From Streptomyces sp. NRRL F-6676 (GTDB lineage Bacteria; Actinomycetota; Actinomycetes; Streptomycetales; Streptomycetaceae): a stretch of DNA of 64,000 nt. The translations under genes and the position numbers were made by a program. Below are positions 1 to 7,595 of this stretch, piece by piece (positions within the stretch are counted from its first letter, which is position 1; each line of letters starts with the position of its first letter). The DNA is taken from the NCBI RefSeq assembly GCF_000725625.1, contig NZ_JOHS01000002.1, forward strand, positions 1 to 64,000, given 5' to 3'. The notes under the pieces are model-generated. The model was given only the letters and a program-made list of their open reading frames with translations, did no database searches and was not told the DNA's origin.

Positions 1-51
1 GCGGAGGCCGTCGCCCCGGGCGGGGGTGGGGTTCGGGGGCATGGGGGTCAC
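1..51 (-). CDS. Possible 5' end of an unidentified gene leaving the left edge
   Basis: On the minus strand a GTG at 51 and an ATG at 42 open a frame that runs off the left edge of the window. All visible codons end in G or C, as in the real genes here, and the peptide is proline-rich at first. It would lie downstream of the M6 protease gene on the same strand. Too little is visible to identify it, and the frame may be chance. Confidence 0.3.
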   Translation of the reverse strand, partial: MTPMPPNPTPARGDGLR

Positions 52-112
52 GGTAGTGCGGGTGGGGTGGGGTGGCTGTTGCGCCTGAGGGCTCGGGGGG
101 TTGTGTCGTTCT

Positions 113-160
113 GCGGGTGCGGGTGCGGGTGCGGGTGCGGGTGCGGGTGCGGGTGCGGGT
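113..160. repeat. Hexanucleotide tandem repeat, 8 x GCGGGT
   Basis: Eight perfect copies of GCGGGT stand in tandem in the gap downstream of the M6 protease gene. The unit has strong G/C strand asymmetry. It does not lie in a credible gene. Copy number is likely to vary between strains. Confidence 0.9.
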
Positions 161-172
161 GGTGTGTGGTTG

Positions 173-205
173 CTCGCGCGGTTCCCCGCGCCCCTTCGGG
201 GGCGC
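173..205. repeat. Copy of a dispersed GC-rich hairpin repeat
   Basis: The core CGCGGTTCCCCGCGCCCCTT is a near copy of the element CGCGCAGTTCCCCGCGCCCC found again near 8.69, 12.78 and 63.5-63.8 kb. It is followed by small GC hairpins. It sits just downstream of the M6 protease stop codon, where it could act as a terminator. Confidence 0.6.
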
Positions 206-236
206 CCCTTCGCGGCGCCCCCTTTCGGCGTGGCCC

Positions 237-1526
237 CTACCCCCTCGTCACCCGTATCCGGTAGTTGCCCCTGGTGTCCTTGGGGAGGACCGTCACCGTG
301 AGGTGGCGGGTGGGGTCGCGGAAGGTGTCGCCGGGGGTGAAGGTCGCGTCGGAGAGTTCGGCCTGGACGTTGGGGGTGCGGGTGCAGCCGCCGCTGTCGT
401 GGTGGGCGTCGCGCACGGTGATCGGGCCGTCGCCGGTGTCGACGTCCGCGTCGACCCGGTAGACCAGCACCCCCGGCCGGCACACCGCCGCGTCGTTGCC
501 CTCCTTGGTGCGCAGCTCCAGCGCGTACCCCGTGCGCCCGCTCAGCGGGACGACGACCAGCTTCACCCCGCCCGCCCGGGCCAGCGGCGTGAGCGTGTAC
601 TCCCGGCTGCCGCGGTCCGCCGCGCACCGCACCTGCGTGTCGTCGAGCCAGCCCAGCTTCCACTTGTGCCAGCCGAGCAGGTCGTTGTCGGCGCCCCAGT
701 CCTCGCTCATGATGTCCCAGTGCCCGACGGCCCCGCCGCCGTCCTGGGTGTAGAGGTCGGGCAGCCCGAAGACGTGCCCGTTCTCGTGCGGCAGCACCCG
801 GTAGCCGGTCCGCCCGTAGGAGCCGGAGCCGTCGTCCTGGCGGCTGTAGACGAAGGACGCGTTGGCCACCGGCACGCCGTCGGCGACCGGGGCCTCCGCG
901 TTGCCCGCGAACGTCACCGACAGCACCGTGTCCAGCGCGGAGGGGCCCGCGTTGGGTGTGACCAGCACGTTGAGCAGGTCGTAGGCACGGAAGTCGACCT
1001 GGGCGTCGGCCTCGGCCACGATGTCCTGGACCAGGTCCCGGTACGCGGGCTCGAAGGGGGCGCCGCGCTCTATCCCGTACGCCTTGAACGGCTTCGGCAT
1101 CCGCAGCCAGTGCGTGACCGGGGTCTCGGGGCGGTAGTCGAGGCGGCCGTAGGAGCTGGTGGCGAACCACTTCCGGGTCTGCGGGAAGAACTCGTGGAAC
1201 CGGTCCATGGCCCTGCCCTCGCCGGGGGCGTCGGAGAAGTCGACCATCAGGGTGAGGGCGTGCACGGTACCGGTGGAGCGGGCGTAGCCGGACGGGGTGG
1301 GCAGACCCTCCGACATCTGTACGCCGTCGTCGCCGTGGATCGTGCAGGAGCCGAGCGAGGCGGCACGGGCGGGGGCGGCGGGTCCCGCCGTCGTGGGGCC
1401 CGCCCGGAGCTGACCTGTGCCGGCGGTGGAGACCGCCAGGGTCAGCGCGGTGACCGAGGCGAGGGCGGCGGCGCGGCGCGGGCGTATCCGTCGGCGCGGG
1501 CGTATCCGGCAGTGGACCATCGGCAC
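237..1526 (-). CDS. Secreted M6-family metalloprotease (immune inhibitor A-like)
   Basis: A 429-residue predicted secreted zinc protease. The N-terminus is strongly basic (several Arg in residues 7-18) followed by a hydrophobic stretch to about residue 40, which is a signal peptide. The zinc site HENGHVFGLPD lies at residues 247-257 and matches HExxHxxGxxD with two His, the Glu and a third Asp ligand. DIMSEDWG near residue 271 fits the methionine turn. M6 proteases degrade extracellular proteins. The GTG at 1526 is chosen because GGAGGGG stands six bases upstream; an ATG two codons later is the alternative. The natural substrate cannot be told from sequence. Confidence 0.88.
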   Translation of the reverse strand: MPMVHCRIRPRRRIRPRRAAALASVTALTLAVSTAGTGQLRAGPTTAGPAAPARAASLGSCTIHGDDGVQMSEGLPTPSGYARSTGTVHALTLMVDFSDAPGEGRAMDRFHEFFPQTRKWFATSSYGRLDYRPETPVTHWLRMPKPFKAYGIERGAPFEPAYRDLVQDIVAEADAQVDFRAYDLLNVLVTPNAGPSALDTVLSVTFAGNAEAPVADGVPVANASFVYSRQDDGSGSYGRTGYRVLPHENGHVFGLPDLYTQDGGGAVGHWDIMSEDWGADNDLLGWHKWKLGWLDDTQVRCAADRGSREYTLTPLARAGGVKLVVVPLSGRTGYALELRTKEGNDAAVCRPGVLVYRVDADVDTGDGPITVRDAHHDSGGCTRTPNVQAELSDATFTPGDTFRDPTRHLTVTVLPKDTRGNYRIRVTRG

Positions 1527-1825
1527 AGGCGACCCCTCCGCTCCAGGCAGCCACCCGGCGTCACGGCTGCTCCCCTTTCGCTCACCCTCCGTGACCTGGG
1601 GTGGAGCCGCGCGTTGAAGGGGACCGATCGGGTTCGGGGCGGCGCTCGGCGAAGTTCCCGAAGGGGCCTCGGGGGCGGCCTCGAAAGGCCTCGAAGAAGG
1701 GACCTCGGGGGCGGCCCCGAAGGGCCTCGGAGGCGGGCCCCGAACGGCCTCGGAGGACGGTCCCGGAGGGTTTCCGAGGGGGTGTGACGCAGGTCACGAC
1801 ATGACTTCCCGGCGGCCCGGAATTA

Positions 1826-1844
1826 ACGGGGACCCGTTCCCCGT
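1826..1844 (+). promoter_or_regulatory. Palindromic operator candidate 1 upstream of TetR gene
   Basis: ACGGGGA-N5-TCCCCGT is a perfect 7+5+7 palindrome. A second copy of the same design lies about 40 bp downstream. The size and placement upstream of a tetR gene suggest an autoregulatory operator. This is inference from symmetry. Confidence 0.55.
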
Positions 1845-1866
1845 TTAGCTGACTGTCCGGCTGAAG

Positions 1867-1883
1867 CGGGGAACGGATCCCCG
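1867..1883 (+). promoter_or_regulatory. Palindromic operator candidate 2 upstream of TetR gene
   Basis: CGGGGA-N5-TCCCCG repeats the half-sites of the palindrome at 1826-1844 with the same 5-bp spacer. Centre-to-centre distance is about 40 bp, close to four helical turns, so both could be bound on one DNA face. Confidence 0.55.
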
Positions 1884-1996
1884 GTTCGAGCGGGGGGCTC
1901 GGGGAAGAGCCCGCGCACCGCGGTCCCGGGGAAGAGCCCGCGAACGGCCGGACACCGAAAGCCCCACCGGGGACCGGAAAGGACAGGGAGGACGCC

Positions 1997-2689
1997 GTGG
2001 AGACCGCGACACCCGTGCAGCAGCGAGCGACCCGGCCGCCGCGCGCCGACGCCCTGCGCAACCGGGAACGCATCGTCGCCGCCGCCCGGGAGATGTTCGT
2101 CGAGTTCGGCCCGTACGTGCCGCTCGACGAGATCGCCCGCCGCGCCGGTGTCGGCAACGCCACGGTGTACCGCAACTTCCCGGACCGCGAGGCGCTGGCG
2201 CTCGAGGTCGTCTGCTCCGTCATGGACCGGACGGCCGAGGCGGCCGAGGCGGCCCTCGCCGAGAGCGGCGACGCCTTCGAGGCGCTCTCCCGGTTCGTGC
2301 ACGCCTCCGTCGATGAACGGATCGGCGCGCTGTGCCCGATGCTCCAGGGGACCTTCGACCAGCACCACCCCGATCTTGACGCCTCCCGCCACCGCCTCGA
2401 GGACCTGGTGGAGTCGCTGATGGACCGGGCCCGCAGGGCGGGACAGCTCCGCCCCGACGTGGCCGTCGGCGATGTGATGGTCGCCGCCGCCCAGCTCAGC
2501 CGCCCGCTCGCGGGAGTGATGTGTCTGAGCATCGACCGATTCGTCCACCGTCATCTCCAGCTGTTCCTGGACGGACTGCGGGCCCCGGTCCGCTCCGAAC
2601 TGCCGGGTACGGCCGTGACCATGGAGGCTCTCCGCACACCCTGCCCCGACCAGCCGATGAGTTCCGAGCAGCCCGGCGGTCATCACTGA
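1997..2689 (+). CDS. TetR/AcrR-family transcriptional regulator
   Basis: A 230-residue TetR-type repressor. The helix-turn-helix covers about residues 24-65 (IVAAAREMF ... LDEIARRAGVGNATVYRNF), a textbook TetR_N domain. The rest is a helical ligand-binding domain. The GTG start at 1997 has AGGGAGGA immediately upstream. The DHA2-type exporter gene follows in the same direction 277 bp later, so it probably controls drug export, and it likely represses itself through the paired palindromes at 1826-1883. The ligand is unknown. Confidence 0.93.
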   Translation: METATPVQQRATRPPRADALRNRERIVAAAREMFVEFGPYVPLDEIARRAGVGNATVYRNFPDREALALEVVCSVMDRTAEAAEAALAESGDAFEALSRFVHASVDERIGALCPMLQGTFDQHHPDLDASRHRLEDLVESLMDRARRAGQLRPDVAVGDVMVAAAQLSRPLAGVMCLSIDRFVHRHLQLFLDGLRAPVRSELPGTAVTMEALRTPCPDQPMSSEQPGGHH

Positions 2690-2760
2690 GACCCCCACGC
2701 CTCACCCCATAGACCACTCGCACGCATCACGGCACCACACAGACCAACCACAGGCACCAC

Positions 2761-2794
2761 ACAGACCACAGACGCCATACAGACCACAGACGCC
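2761..2794. repeat. CA-rich direct repeats upstream of the exporter gene
   Basis: ACAGACCACAGACGCC occurs twice, at 2761-2776 and 2779-2794. Looser copies (CACACAGACCAACCACAGGC) precede them from about 2735. The stretch is unusually A- and C-rich on the plus strand. It lies in the gap between the TetR gene and the exporter gene, so it may be a regulator binding array or plain sequence slippage. Confidence 0.7.
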
Positions 2795-2966
2795 AGGCGC
2801 CGCGGCCGTCGACGAGGACGGGCCGGGCCCCGGTCACACGTCCGCGTCCGCACCTCCGCGTCCGCACGTTCGCACGTCCATGCGTTCGCGTTCTTCCGTC
2901 CTGACGCAGCGGTACGACTTCCGCCGTTGCGTTCCTCCCTCACCAAGTCCCGGAGTGGGTACACCC

Positions 2967-4526
2967 ATGTCTGACACAGCCCCGGCCGCCGCCGAGGCGG
3001 CGCCTCGATCCGACGGCACGTCCGGCCGCACGCACAATCCCTGGAGGGCGCTGATCTTCATCGCGCTCGCCCAGCTGATGGTCGTGCTCGACGCGACCAT
3101 CGTGAACATCGCCCTGCCCTCCGCCCAGCAGGACCTGGGCATATCCGACGGCAACCGGCAGTGGGTCATCACGGCCTACGCGCTCGCCTTCGGCGGTCTG
3201 CTGCTCTTCGGCGGCCGCATCGCCGACCTGTGGGGCCGCAAGCGGACCTTCGTCGTCGGCCTGGCCGGCTTCGCCGCTGCCTCCGCGCTCGGCGGTGCCG
3301 CGCAGAGCGGCGCCATGATGTTCGGCGCCCGCGCGCTCCAGGGCGTCTTCGGCGCGCTGCTCGCGCCCGCCGCGCTGTCCCTGCTCGCGGTGATGTTCAC
3401 CGACGCCAAGGAGCGCGCCAAGGCGTTCGGCATCTACGGCGCGATCGCCGGTGGCGGCGGCGCCGTCGGCCTGATCCTCGGCGGCTTCCTCACCGAGTAC
3501 CTGAACTGGCGCTGGACGTTCTTCGTCAACATCCCGTTCGCGCTGGTCGCCGCGCTCGGCGCGTACTTCGTCATCCACGAGCCGGCCGGCGGCCGCAACC
3601 GCTCGTCGCTCGACATCCCCGGCGTGATCCTGTCCACCCTGGGCCTGGTCTCGCTGGTGTACGGCTTCACCCGCGCCGAGTCCGAGGGCTGGAGCGACGC
3701 GACGACCATCGGTCTCTTCGTCGCCGCCGGGGTGCTGCTCCTCGCGTTCGTCCTGACCGAGGCCAAGGTCAAGGCCCCGCTGCTGCCGCTGCGCGTCATC
3801 ACCGAGCGCAACCGCGGCGGTGTCTACCTCTCCCTCGGCCTCGCGATCATCGCGATGTTCGGTCTGTTCCTCTTCCTGACCTACTACCTCCAGGCGGTGC
3901 AGGGCTACTCGCCGGTCAAGACCGGCTTCGCCTTCCTGCCGATGATCGCGGGCATGATCACGGGCTCCACGCAGATCGGCGCCCGGCTGATGACCCGGGT
4001 TCCGCCGCGGCTGCTGATGGGTCCGGGCTTCCTGCTCGCGGCCGCCGGCATGCTGGTGCTGACCCAGCTGGAGATCGGCAGCTCCTACGCCACCCTGCTG
4101 CTGCCGGGCCAGCTGCTGCTCGGCCTCGGCATGGGTACGGCGTTCATGCCGGCGATGTCCCTGGCCACGTACGGTGTCGAGCCCCGGGACTCCGGTGTCG
4201 CCTCCGCGATGGTCAACACCTCGCAGCAGGTGGGCGGCGCGATCGGCACCGCCCTGCTGAACACCATCGCCGCGTCGGCGACCGCCTCGTACATCAAGGA
4301 CCACCTCGCGGGGAGCGGTTCGAAGACGCAGGCGCAGTTGGTCCAGCTCCAGGGCCAGGTGCACGGTTACACCAGTGCGATCTGGTTCGCCGTCGGCATC
4401 CTCGTGGCGGCCGCGGCCATCGCGATGACGCTGATCAACACCGGCCGCCCCGGCGCCGGCGTGGGCGTCGGCCAGGCGGCCGGCGAGGCGGAGGACGAGT
4501 TCAAGATCCCGGTGGTCGCGCACTGA
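2967..4526 (+). CDS. MFS drug exporter, DHA2 (EmrB/QacA) family, 14 membrane segments
   Basis: A 519-residue integral membrane protein, a proton-driven multidrug exporter of the 14-segment DHA2 type. Segment 1 carries LMVVLDATIVNIALP, the D1 motif of the family. GGRIADLWGRKR is the motif A loop. GAIAGGGGAVGLILGG resembles the antiporter motif C. The ATG at 2967 is chosen because GGAG lies upstream and the segment before it (from 2880) lacks family character. The C-terminus is a short acidic tail. It follows the tetR gene in the same direction and is probably regulated by it. The substrate is unknown. Confidence 0.92.
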   Translation: MSDTAPAAAEAAPRSDGTSGRTHNPWRALIFIALAQLMVVLDATIVNIALPSAQQDLGISDGNRQWVITAYALAFGGLLLFGGRIADLWGRKRTFVVGLAGFAAASALGGAAQSGAMMFGARALQGVFGALLAPAALSLLAVMFTDAKERAKAFGIYGAIAGGGGAVGLILGGFLTEYLNWRWTFFVNIPFALVAALGAYFVIHEPAGGRNRSSLDIPGVILSTLGLVSLVYGFTRAESEGWSDATTIGLFVAAGVLLLAFVLTEAKVKAPLLPLRVITERNRGGVYLSLGLAIIAMFGLFLFLTYYLQAVQGYSPVKTGFAFLPMIAGMITGSTQIGARLMTRVPPRLLMGPGFLLAAAGMLVLTQLEIGSSYATLLLPGQLLLGLGMGTAFMPAMSLATYGVEPRDSGVASAMVNTSQQVGGAIGTALLNTIAASATASYIKDHLAGSGSKTQAQLVQLQGQVHGYTSAIWFAVGILVAAAAIAMTLINTGRPGAGVGVGQAAGEAEDEFKIPVVAH

Positions 4527-4546
4527 CCACGGGATGAGGGGGGCGG

Positions 4547-5050
4547 TCAGCGGAGCCAGGGCAGGTCCGCGCCCGCCTCCTTCGGCTGGAGTCCCTCGGC
4601 GACGATCTTCATGATCTCGCCGAGGGACTTCTGCTGTTCCGGGGTGAGCCGGTCGAAGACGGCCTGGCGGACGGCCTCCACATGGCCGGGGGCGGTCCGC
4701 CGCAGCACCTCGTACCCGGCGTCCGTGAGCACCGCGAACTGGCCCCGCCTGTCGGAGGGGCAGTCCTCGCGCCGGACCCACCCGCTCTTCTCCAGCCGGG
4801 CGACGGCGTGCGAGAGCCGGGAACGCGTGATCTTGGCCTGCATCGCCAGCTCCGTCATCCGCAGCCGCCGCTCCGGCGCCTCACCGAGCTGGACGAGCAG
4901 CCCGTAGTAGACGTGCGGCATGTTCGCGTCCCGTTGCAGCTGGCGGTCGAGATGGTCGTCCAGGAGCGTGACGGCGTGCCGGTAGGCGCGCCAGACGCGC
5001 TGCTCCTCGACGCTGAGCCAGCGGGTGTCGCGAGGGGATGCGGTGTCCAT
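4547..5050 (-). CDS. MarR-family transcriptional regulator
   Basis: A 167-residue winged-helix regulator. The helix-turn-helix reads RMTELAMQAKITRSRLSHAVARLEKSG (wing: VRREDCPSDRRGQFAVLTDAG), typical of MarR. The ATG at 5050 is used because the frame upstream to 5152 lacks family sequence. It is divergent from the LigB-type dioxygenase gene with only about 60 bp between starts, an arrangement in which MarR proteins usually repress both genes in response to a phenolic or oxidant signal. It converges on the MFS gene (20 bp between stops). Confidence 0.92.
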   Translation of the reverse strand: MDTASPRDTRWLSVEEQRVWRAYRHAVTLLDDHLDRQLQRDANMPHVYYGLLVQLGEAPERRLRMTELAMQAKITRSRLSHAVARLEKSGWVRREDCPSDRRGQFAVLTDAGYEVLRRTAPGHVEAVRQAVFDRLTPEQQKSLGEIMKIVAEGLQPKEAGADLPWLR

Positions 5051-5109
5051 GGTCCTACTGTACGAGGCATCTTCTTGAAGGTTAAACAACCGAGCGTTAC
5101 GGTGAAGGG

Positions 5110-5932
5110 GTGAGCTTGACATTTCAAGTAGATCCCTCCGCGCGCCCCGCACCGGAGCGCATGCCCGCCCTCTACCTCAGCCATGGCGCGCCCCCGCTGG
5201 CCGACGACCCCGTCTGGCCCGGCGAACTGGCCGCCTGGTCCGCCGCGCTGCCGCGCCCCAGGGCGATCCTCATGGTCTCCGCCCACTGGGAGGACGCCCC
5301 GCTCGCACTCGGCGCGGTGGAGCCGGTTCCCCTCGTCCACGACTTCTGGGGCTTCCCCGAGCACTACTACCGCGTGCGGTACGACGCCCCGGGCGCCCCC
5401 GCGCTCGCCGACGCCGTCCGCAAGCTGCTGCGCACGCCCGGCACGCCGGTCCAGGACGTACCGGACCGGGGGCTGGACCACGGGGCGTACGTGCCGCTGG
5501 TGGAGATGTACCCGGAGGCGGACATCCCCGTCCTGCAAATCTCGATGCCCACGCTCGACCCCGTACGGCTGATGGAGATCGGCCGCCGGCTCGCCCCGCT
5601 GCGGGACGAGGGCGTGCTGCTCGTGGGCTCCGGCTTCTTCACCCACAACCTACCTGGCCGCACTGCGGCACGGCGGGTCGGTGCCGGGCTGGTCGGCGGA
5701 GTTCGACGACTGGGGACAGCGGGCGCTGGCCGAGGGCGACGTCGACGCGCTGCTCGACTTCACCCGCACCTCCCCCGCGGGCCGACTGGCCCACCCCCGC
5801 ACGGAACACTTCGCTCCCCTCTTCGTCACCCTCGGCGCGGCGGACGCGACCGGCGACCTGGGCACACAACGCTCCGTGATCGAGGGCTTCTGGCTGGGCC
5901 TGGCGAAGAGGTCGGTGCAGTTCGGCAATTAG
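5110..5932 (+). pseudogene. LigB/DODA-type extradiol dioxygenase, frameshifted by a 4-bp duplication
   Basis: A class III extradiol ring-cleavage dioxygenase (4,5-DOPA dioxygenase-like) of about 270 residues split over two frames. The first part (GTG at 5110; ATG at 5161 is also possible) holds the expected histidines: SHGAPP H25, VHDFWGFP H77, LDHGAYVPL H124 and FFTHNL H179. Immediately afterwards ACCT is duplicated in tandem (5648-5651 and 5652-5655). Removing one copy joins HNL to AALRHGG and continues the family fold in the other frame to the TAG at 5930-5932. As given, translation would run into unrelated sequence. Either a recent inactivating mutation or a sequencing or assembly error. 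The gene faces a marR gene. Confidence 0.85.
5115..5128. promoter_or_regulatory. Palindrome CTTGA-N4-TCAAG, candidate MarR site
   Basis: A 5+4+5 perfect inverted repeat between the divergent marR and dioxygenase genes. It lies just inside the coding frame if GTG 5110 is the start, and in the promoter if the real start is ATG 5161. MarR proteins typically bind AT-rich palindromes of this size. Confidence 0.45.
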
Positions 5933-6247
5933 GGGCGGCGGGAGCGGACAAATCCACGTCCACAACGAACCGTCGCCGTGGCAACCTTCCGTCGACCGCC
6001 CCCGTCTACACAGACAGAGGCCCGGATCACCCCTCTGACCTGGGCCTCACCCCTCCCACACCCCCCACCCGCCCCGTGCAGCCGTGCAGGATACTGCATG
6101 ATCAGAAAAAAGGACGGCCGGGTTGGGAATTCTGTCCGGATTCCAGTCGTTGTTTCCATCAGATGCAGGGCACCCGACCACAGTGCCAGGCACCTGAACG
6201 AAGCACCCGAGAACCACCCGCCAGCCCACCATCGCAAGGGAGCACGC
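5933..6247 (+). other. Intergenic leader and promoter region of hrdD
   Basis: 315 bases without a gene. A weak inverted repeat GAGGCCC...GGGCCTC at 6017-6048 could end dioxygenase transcription. The sigma-R type promoter at 6125-6152 follows, then about 90 bases of leader to the hrdD start. The AT-rich patch near 6100-6115 (AGAAAAAAGGA) stands out in this GC-rich genome. Confidence 0.6.
6125..6152 (+). promoter_or_regulatory. Sigma-R (SigR) type promoter of hrdD
   Basis: GGGAAT at 6125-6130, exactly 18 bases, then GTTG at 6149-6152 match the SigR consensus GGGAAT-N18-GTT with no mismatch. SigR is the thiol-oxidative-stress sigma factor of Streptomyces, and hrdD is a known member of its regulon in S. 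coelicolor. The transcription start would be near 6159, about 90 bases before the hrdD ATG. Confidence 0.85.
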
Positions 6248-7246
6248 ATGGCAACCCGTGCCGTCGCCCGTCGTAAGTCCGCCACCGGCGAGACGGCCGA
6301 CGCGGCAGGCAGTGTTCGCACCCACGCCGGCGAGATCGCCGACCGCGACCTGGTCGGCATGTACCTCGACGAGATCGCGCGCACACCGCTGCTCGACGCA
6401 GCAAAGGAAGTCGAGCTGTCCCAGGTCATCGAGGCGGGTGTGTTCGCACGGCAGATCCTCGACGGCGAGGAGGAGTCCCGCGCGGACGCCTCCCGTGAGG
6501 AACTCGAGGCCCTGGTCGCCGGCGGTGAGCGTGCGAAGGACGTCTTCATCCGTTCCAACCTGCGGCTGGTCGTCGCCGTCGCCCGCCGCTACCCGCGCAG
6601 CGGACTTCCGCTGCTCGATCTCATCCAGGAGGGCAACGCCGGCCTGGTCCGCGCGGTGGAGAAGTTCGACTACCGCAAGGGCTTCAAGTTCTCGACGTAC
6701 GCGACGTGGTGGATCCGCCAGGCGATCACCCGCTCGATAGCCGACCAGTCCCGCACCATCCGGCTCCCCGTCCACCTCGTGGAGGAGCTGGGCCGGATCC
6801 GCCGTGTGCAGCGCGAGTTCAACCGCGAGCACGGCCGGGACCCGGAGCCCGCGGAGATCGCCGCGGAGCTCGGCTCCAACCCCGAGCGCGTCACGGACGT
6901 CCTGGACTGGGCCCGCGACCCGGTGTCGCTGAACATGTCGGTGGACGACGAGGGCGAGACCCAGTTCGGCGACCTGCTGGAGGACACCTCCGCGGTCTCC
7001 CCCGAGCAGTCGGTCATGACCCTGCTGCGCAGCGAGGAGCTGGACGACCTGATCGGCCGGCTCGACCAGCGCACGGCGTCCATCATCAAGATGCGCTACG
7101 GCATCGACGACGGCCGGGAGCGTACGCTCACGGAGGTCGGCAAGGAGCACGGACTGACCCGCGAGCGCATCCGGCAGATCGAGAAGCACGCGCTGCTCGA
7201 ACTGAAGAAGCTGGCCCGCAGCACCGGCTTCGACGCGGTGGCCTGA
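6248..7246 (+). CDS. hrdD: RNA polymerase principal-like sigma factor HrdD (group 2 sigma-70)
   Basis: A 332-residue sigma-70 protein with regions 1.2, 2, 3 and 4 and no long acidic region 1.1, as expected for HrdD rather than HrdB. Region 2 contains NLRLVVAVARRY, DLIQEGNAGLVRAVEKFDY and FSTYATWWIRQAI. Region 4 contains TLTEVGKEHGLTRERIRQIE, the -35-binding helix-turn-helix. The ATG has AAGGGAG about six bases upstream. The symbol rests on length, the N-terminus ATRAVARRKSA and the fru genes nearby, as I recall for S. coelicolor. Expression is likely driven by the SigR-type promoter at 6125-6152. Confidence 0.9.
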   Translation: MATRAVARRKSATGETADAAGSVRTHAGEIADRDLVGMYLDEIARTPLLDAAKEVELSQVIEAGVFARQILDGEEESRADASREELEALVAGGERAKDVFIRSNLRLVVAVARRYPRSGLPLLDLIQEGNAGLVRAVEKFDYRKGFKFSTYATWWIRQAITRSIADQSRTIRLPVHLVEELGRIRRVQREFNREHGRDPEPAEIAAELGSNPERVTDVLDWARDPVSLNMSVDDEGETQFGDLLEDTSAVSPEQSVMTLLRSEELDDLIGRLDQRTASIIKMRYGIDDGRERTLTEVGKEHGLTRERIRQIEKHALLELKKLARSTGFDAVA

Positions 7247-7595
7247 CCCCGGCCACCGTCCGCACCACGGTGTGGCGTGGCGCACGGCGCACCGCCCGCG
7301 CCACCGCACCACGCGGCGCACGACGTACCGTGTGACGTACGGGCGTCACCCGGGGGCGCGCATCGGCCAGATGTGCGCGCAACGGGGTGCACCTCTGCTT
7401 CAAACCGCGGGGTTCGGGGCACAAGAGTTTCGAACCCTGGTACGTGTGTACTGCACGCGCCGCCCGCGGGGCGCGGCCACCCGGCCCGTCCCGCCCCCAG
7501 AACCACGTCCCGACGCACTACCCCCCCGGCGCCGGGACCTTCCCAGAGCCGGGCTCCGGTGTCTCCCCCCGACGCCGGAGCCCGGCTCCTTTGCG
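7247..7595. other. Intergenic region between convergent hrdD and WYL genes
   Basis: 349 bases without a credible gene. The last 45 hold a strong hairpin terminator (7546-7588). The first part contains a palindromic patch around GACGTACCGTGTGACGTAC (7320-7340), with no assigned role. Confidence 0.5.
7546..7588. terminator. Bidirectional hairpin terminator between hrdD and WYL regulator
   Basis: GAGCCGGGCTCCGG (7546-7559) pairs perfectly with CCGGAGCCCGGCTC (7575-7588) around a 15-base loop and is followed by CTTTG. It sits between two converging genes. Confidence 0.75.

Larger units (their letters stand above)
1527..1996. other. Intergenic region between divergent M6 protease and TetR genes
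   Basis: This 470-base divergent gap holds three things. About 1640-1780 is a degenerate run of GGCCTCGGAGG/CGAAGGGGCC-like units. Two palindromes lie at 1826-1844 and 1867-1883. The 15-bp direct repeat GGGGAAGAGCCCGCG occurs twice near 1897 and 1926. No credible gene is seen. Confidence 0.6.

Noticed and set aside
5960..6000. Sigma-E type second promoter for hrdD (CGAACC ... CCGTCG)
   Set aside because: Spacing and the -35 base pattern fit the GGAAC-N16-CGTC consensus poorly. The SigR site is far better.
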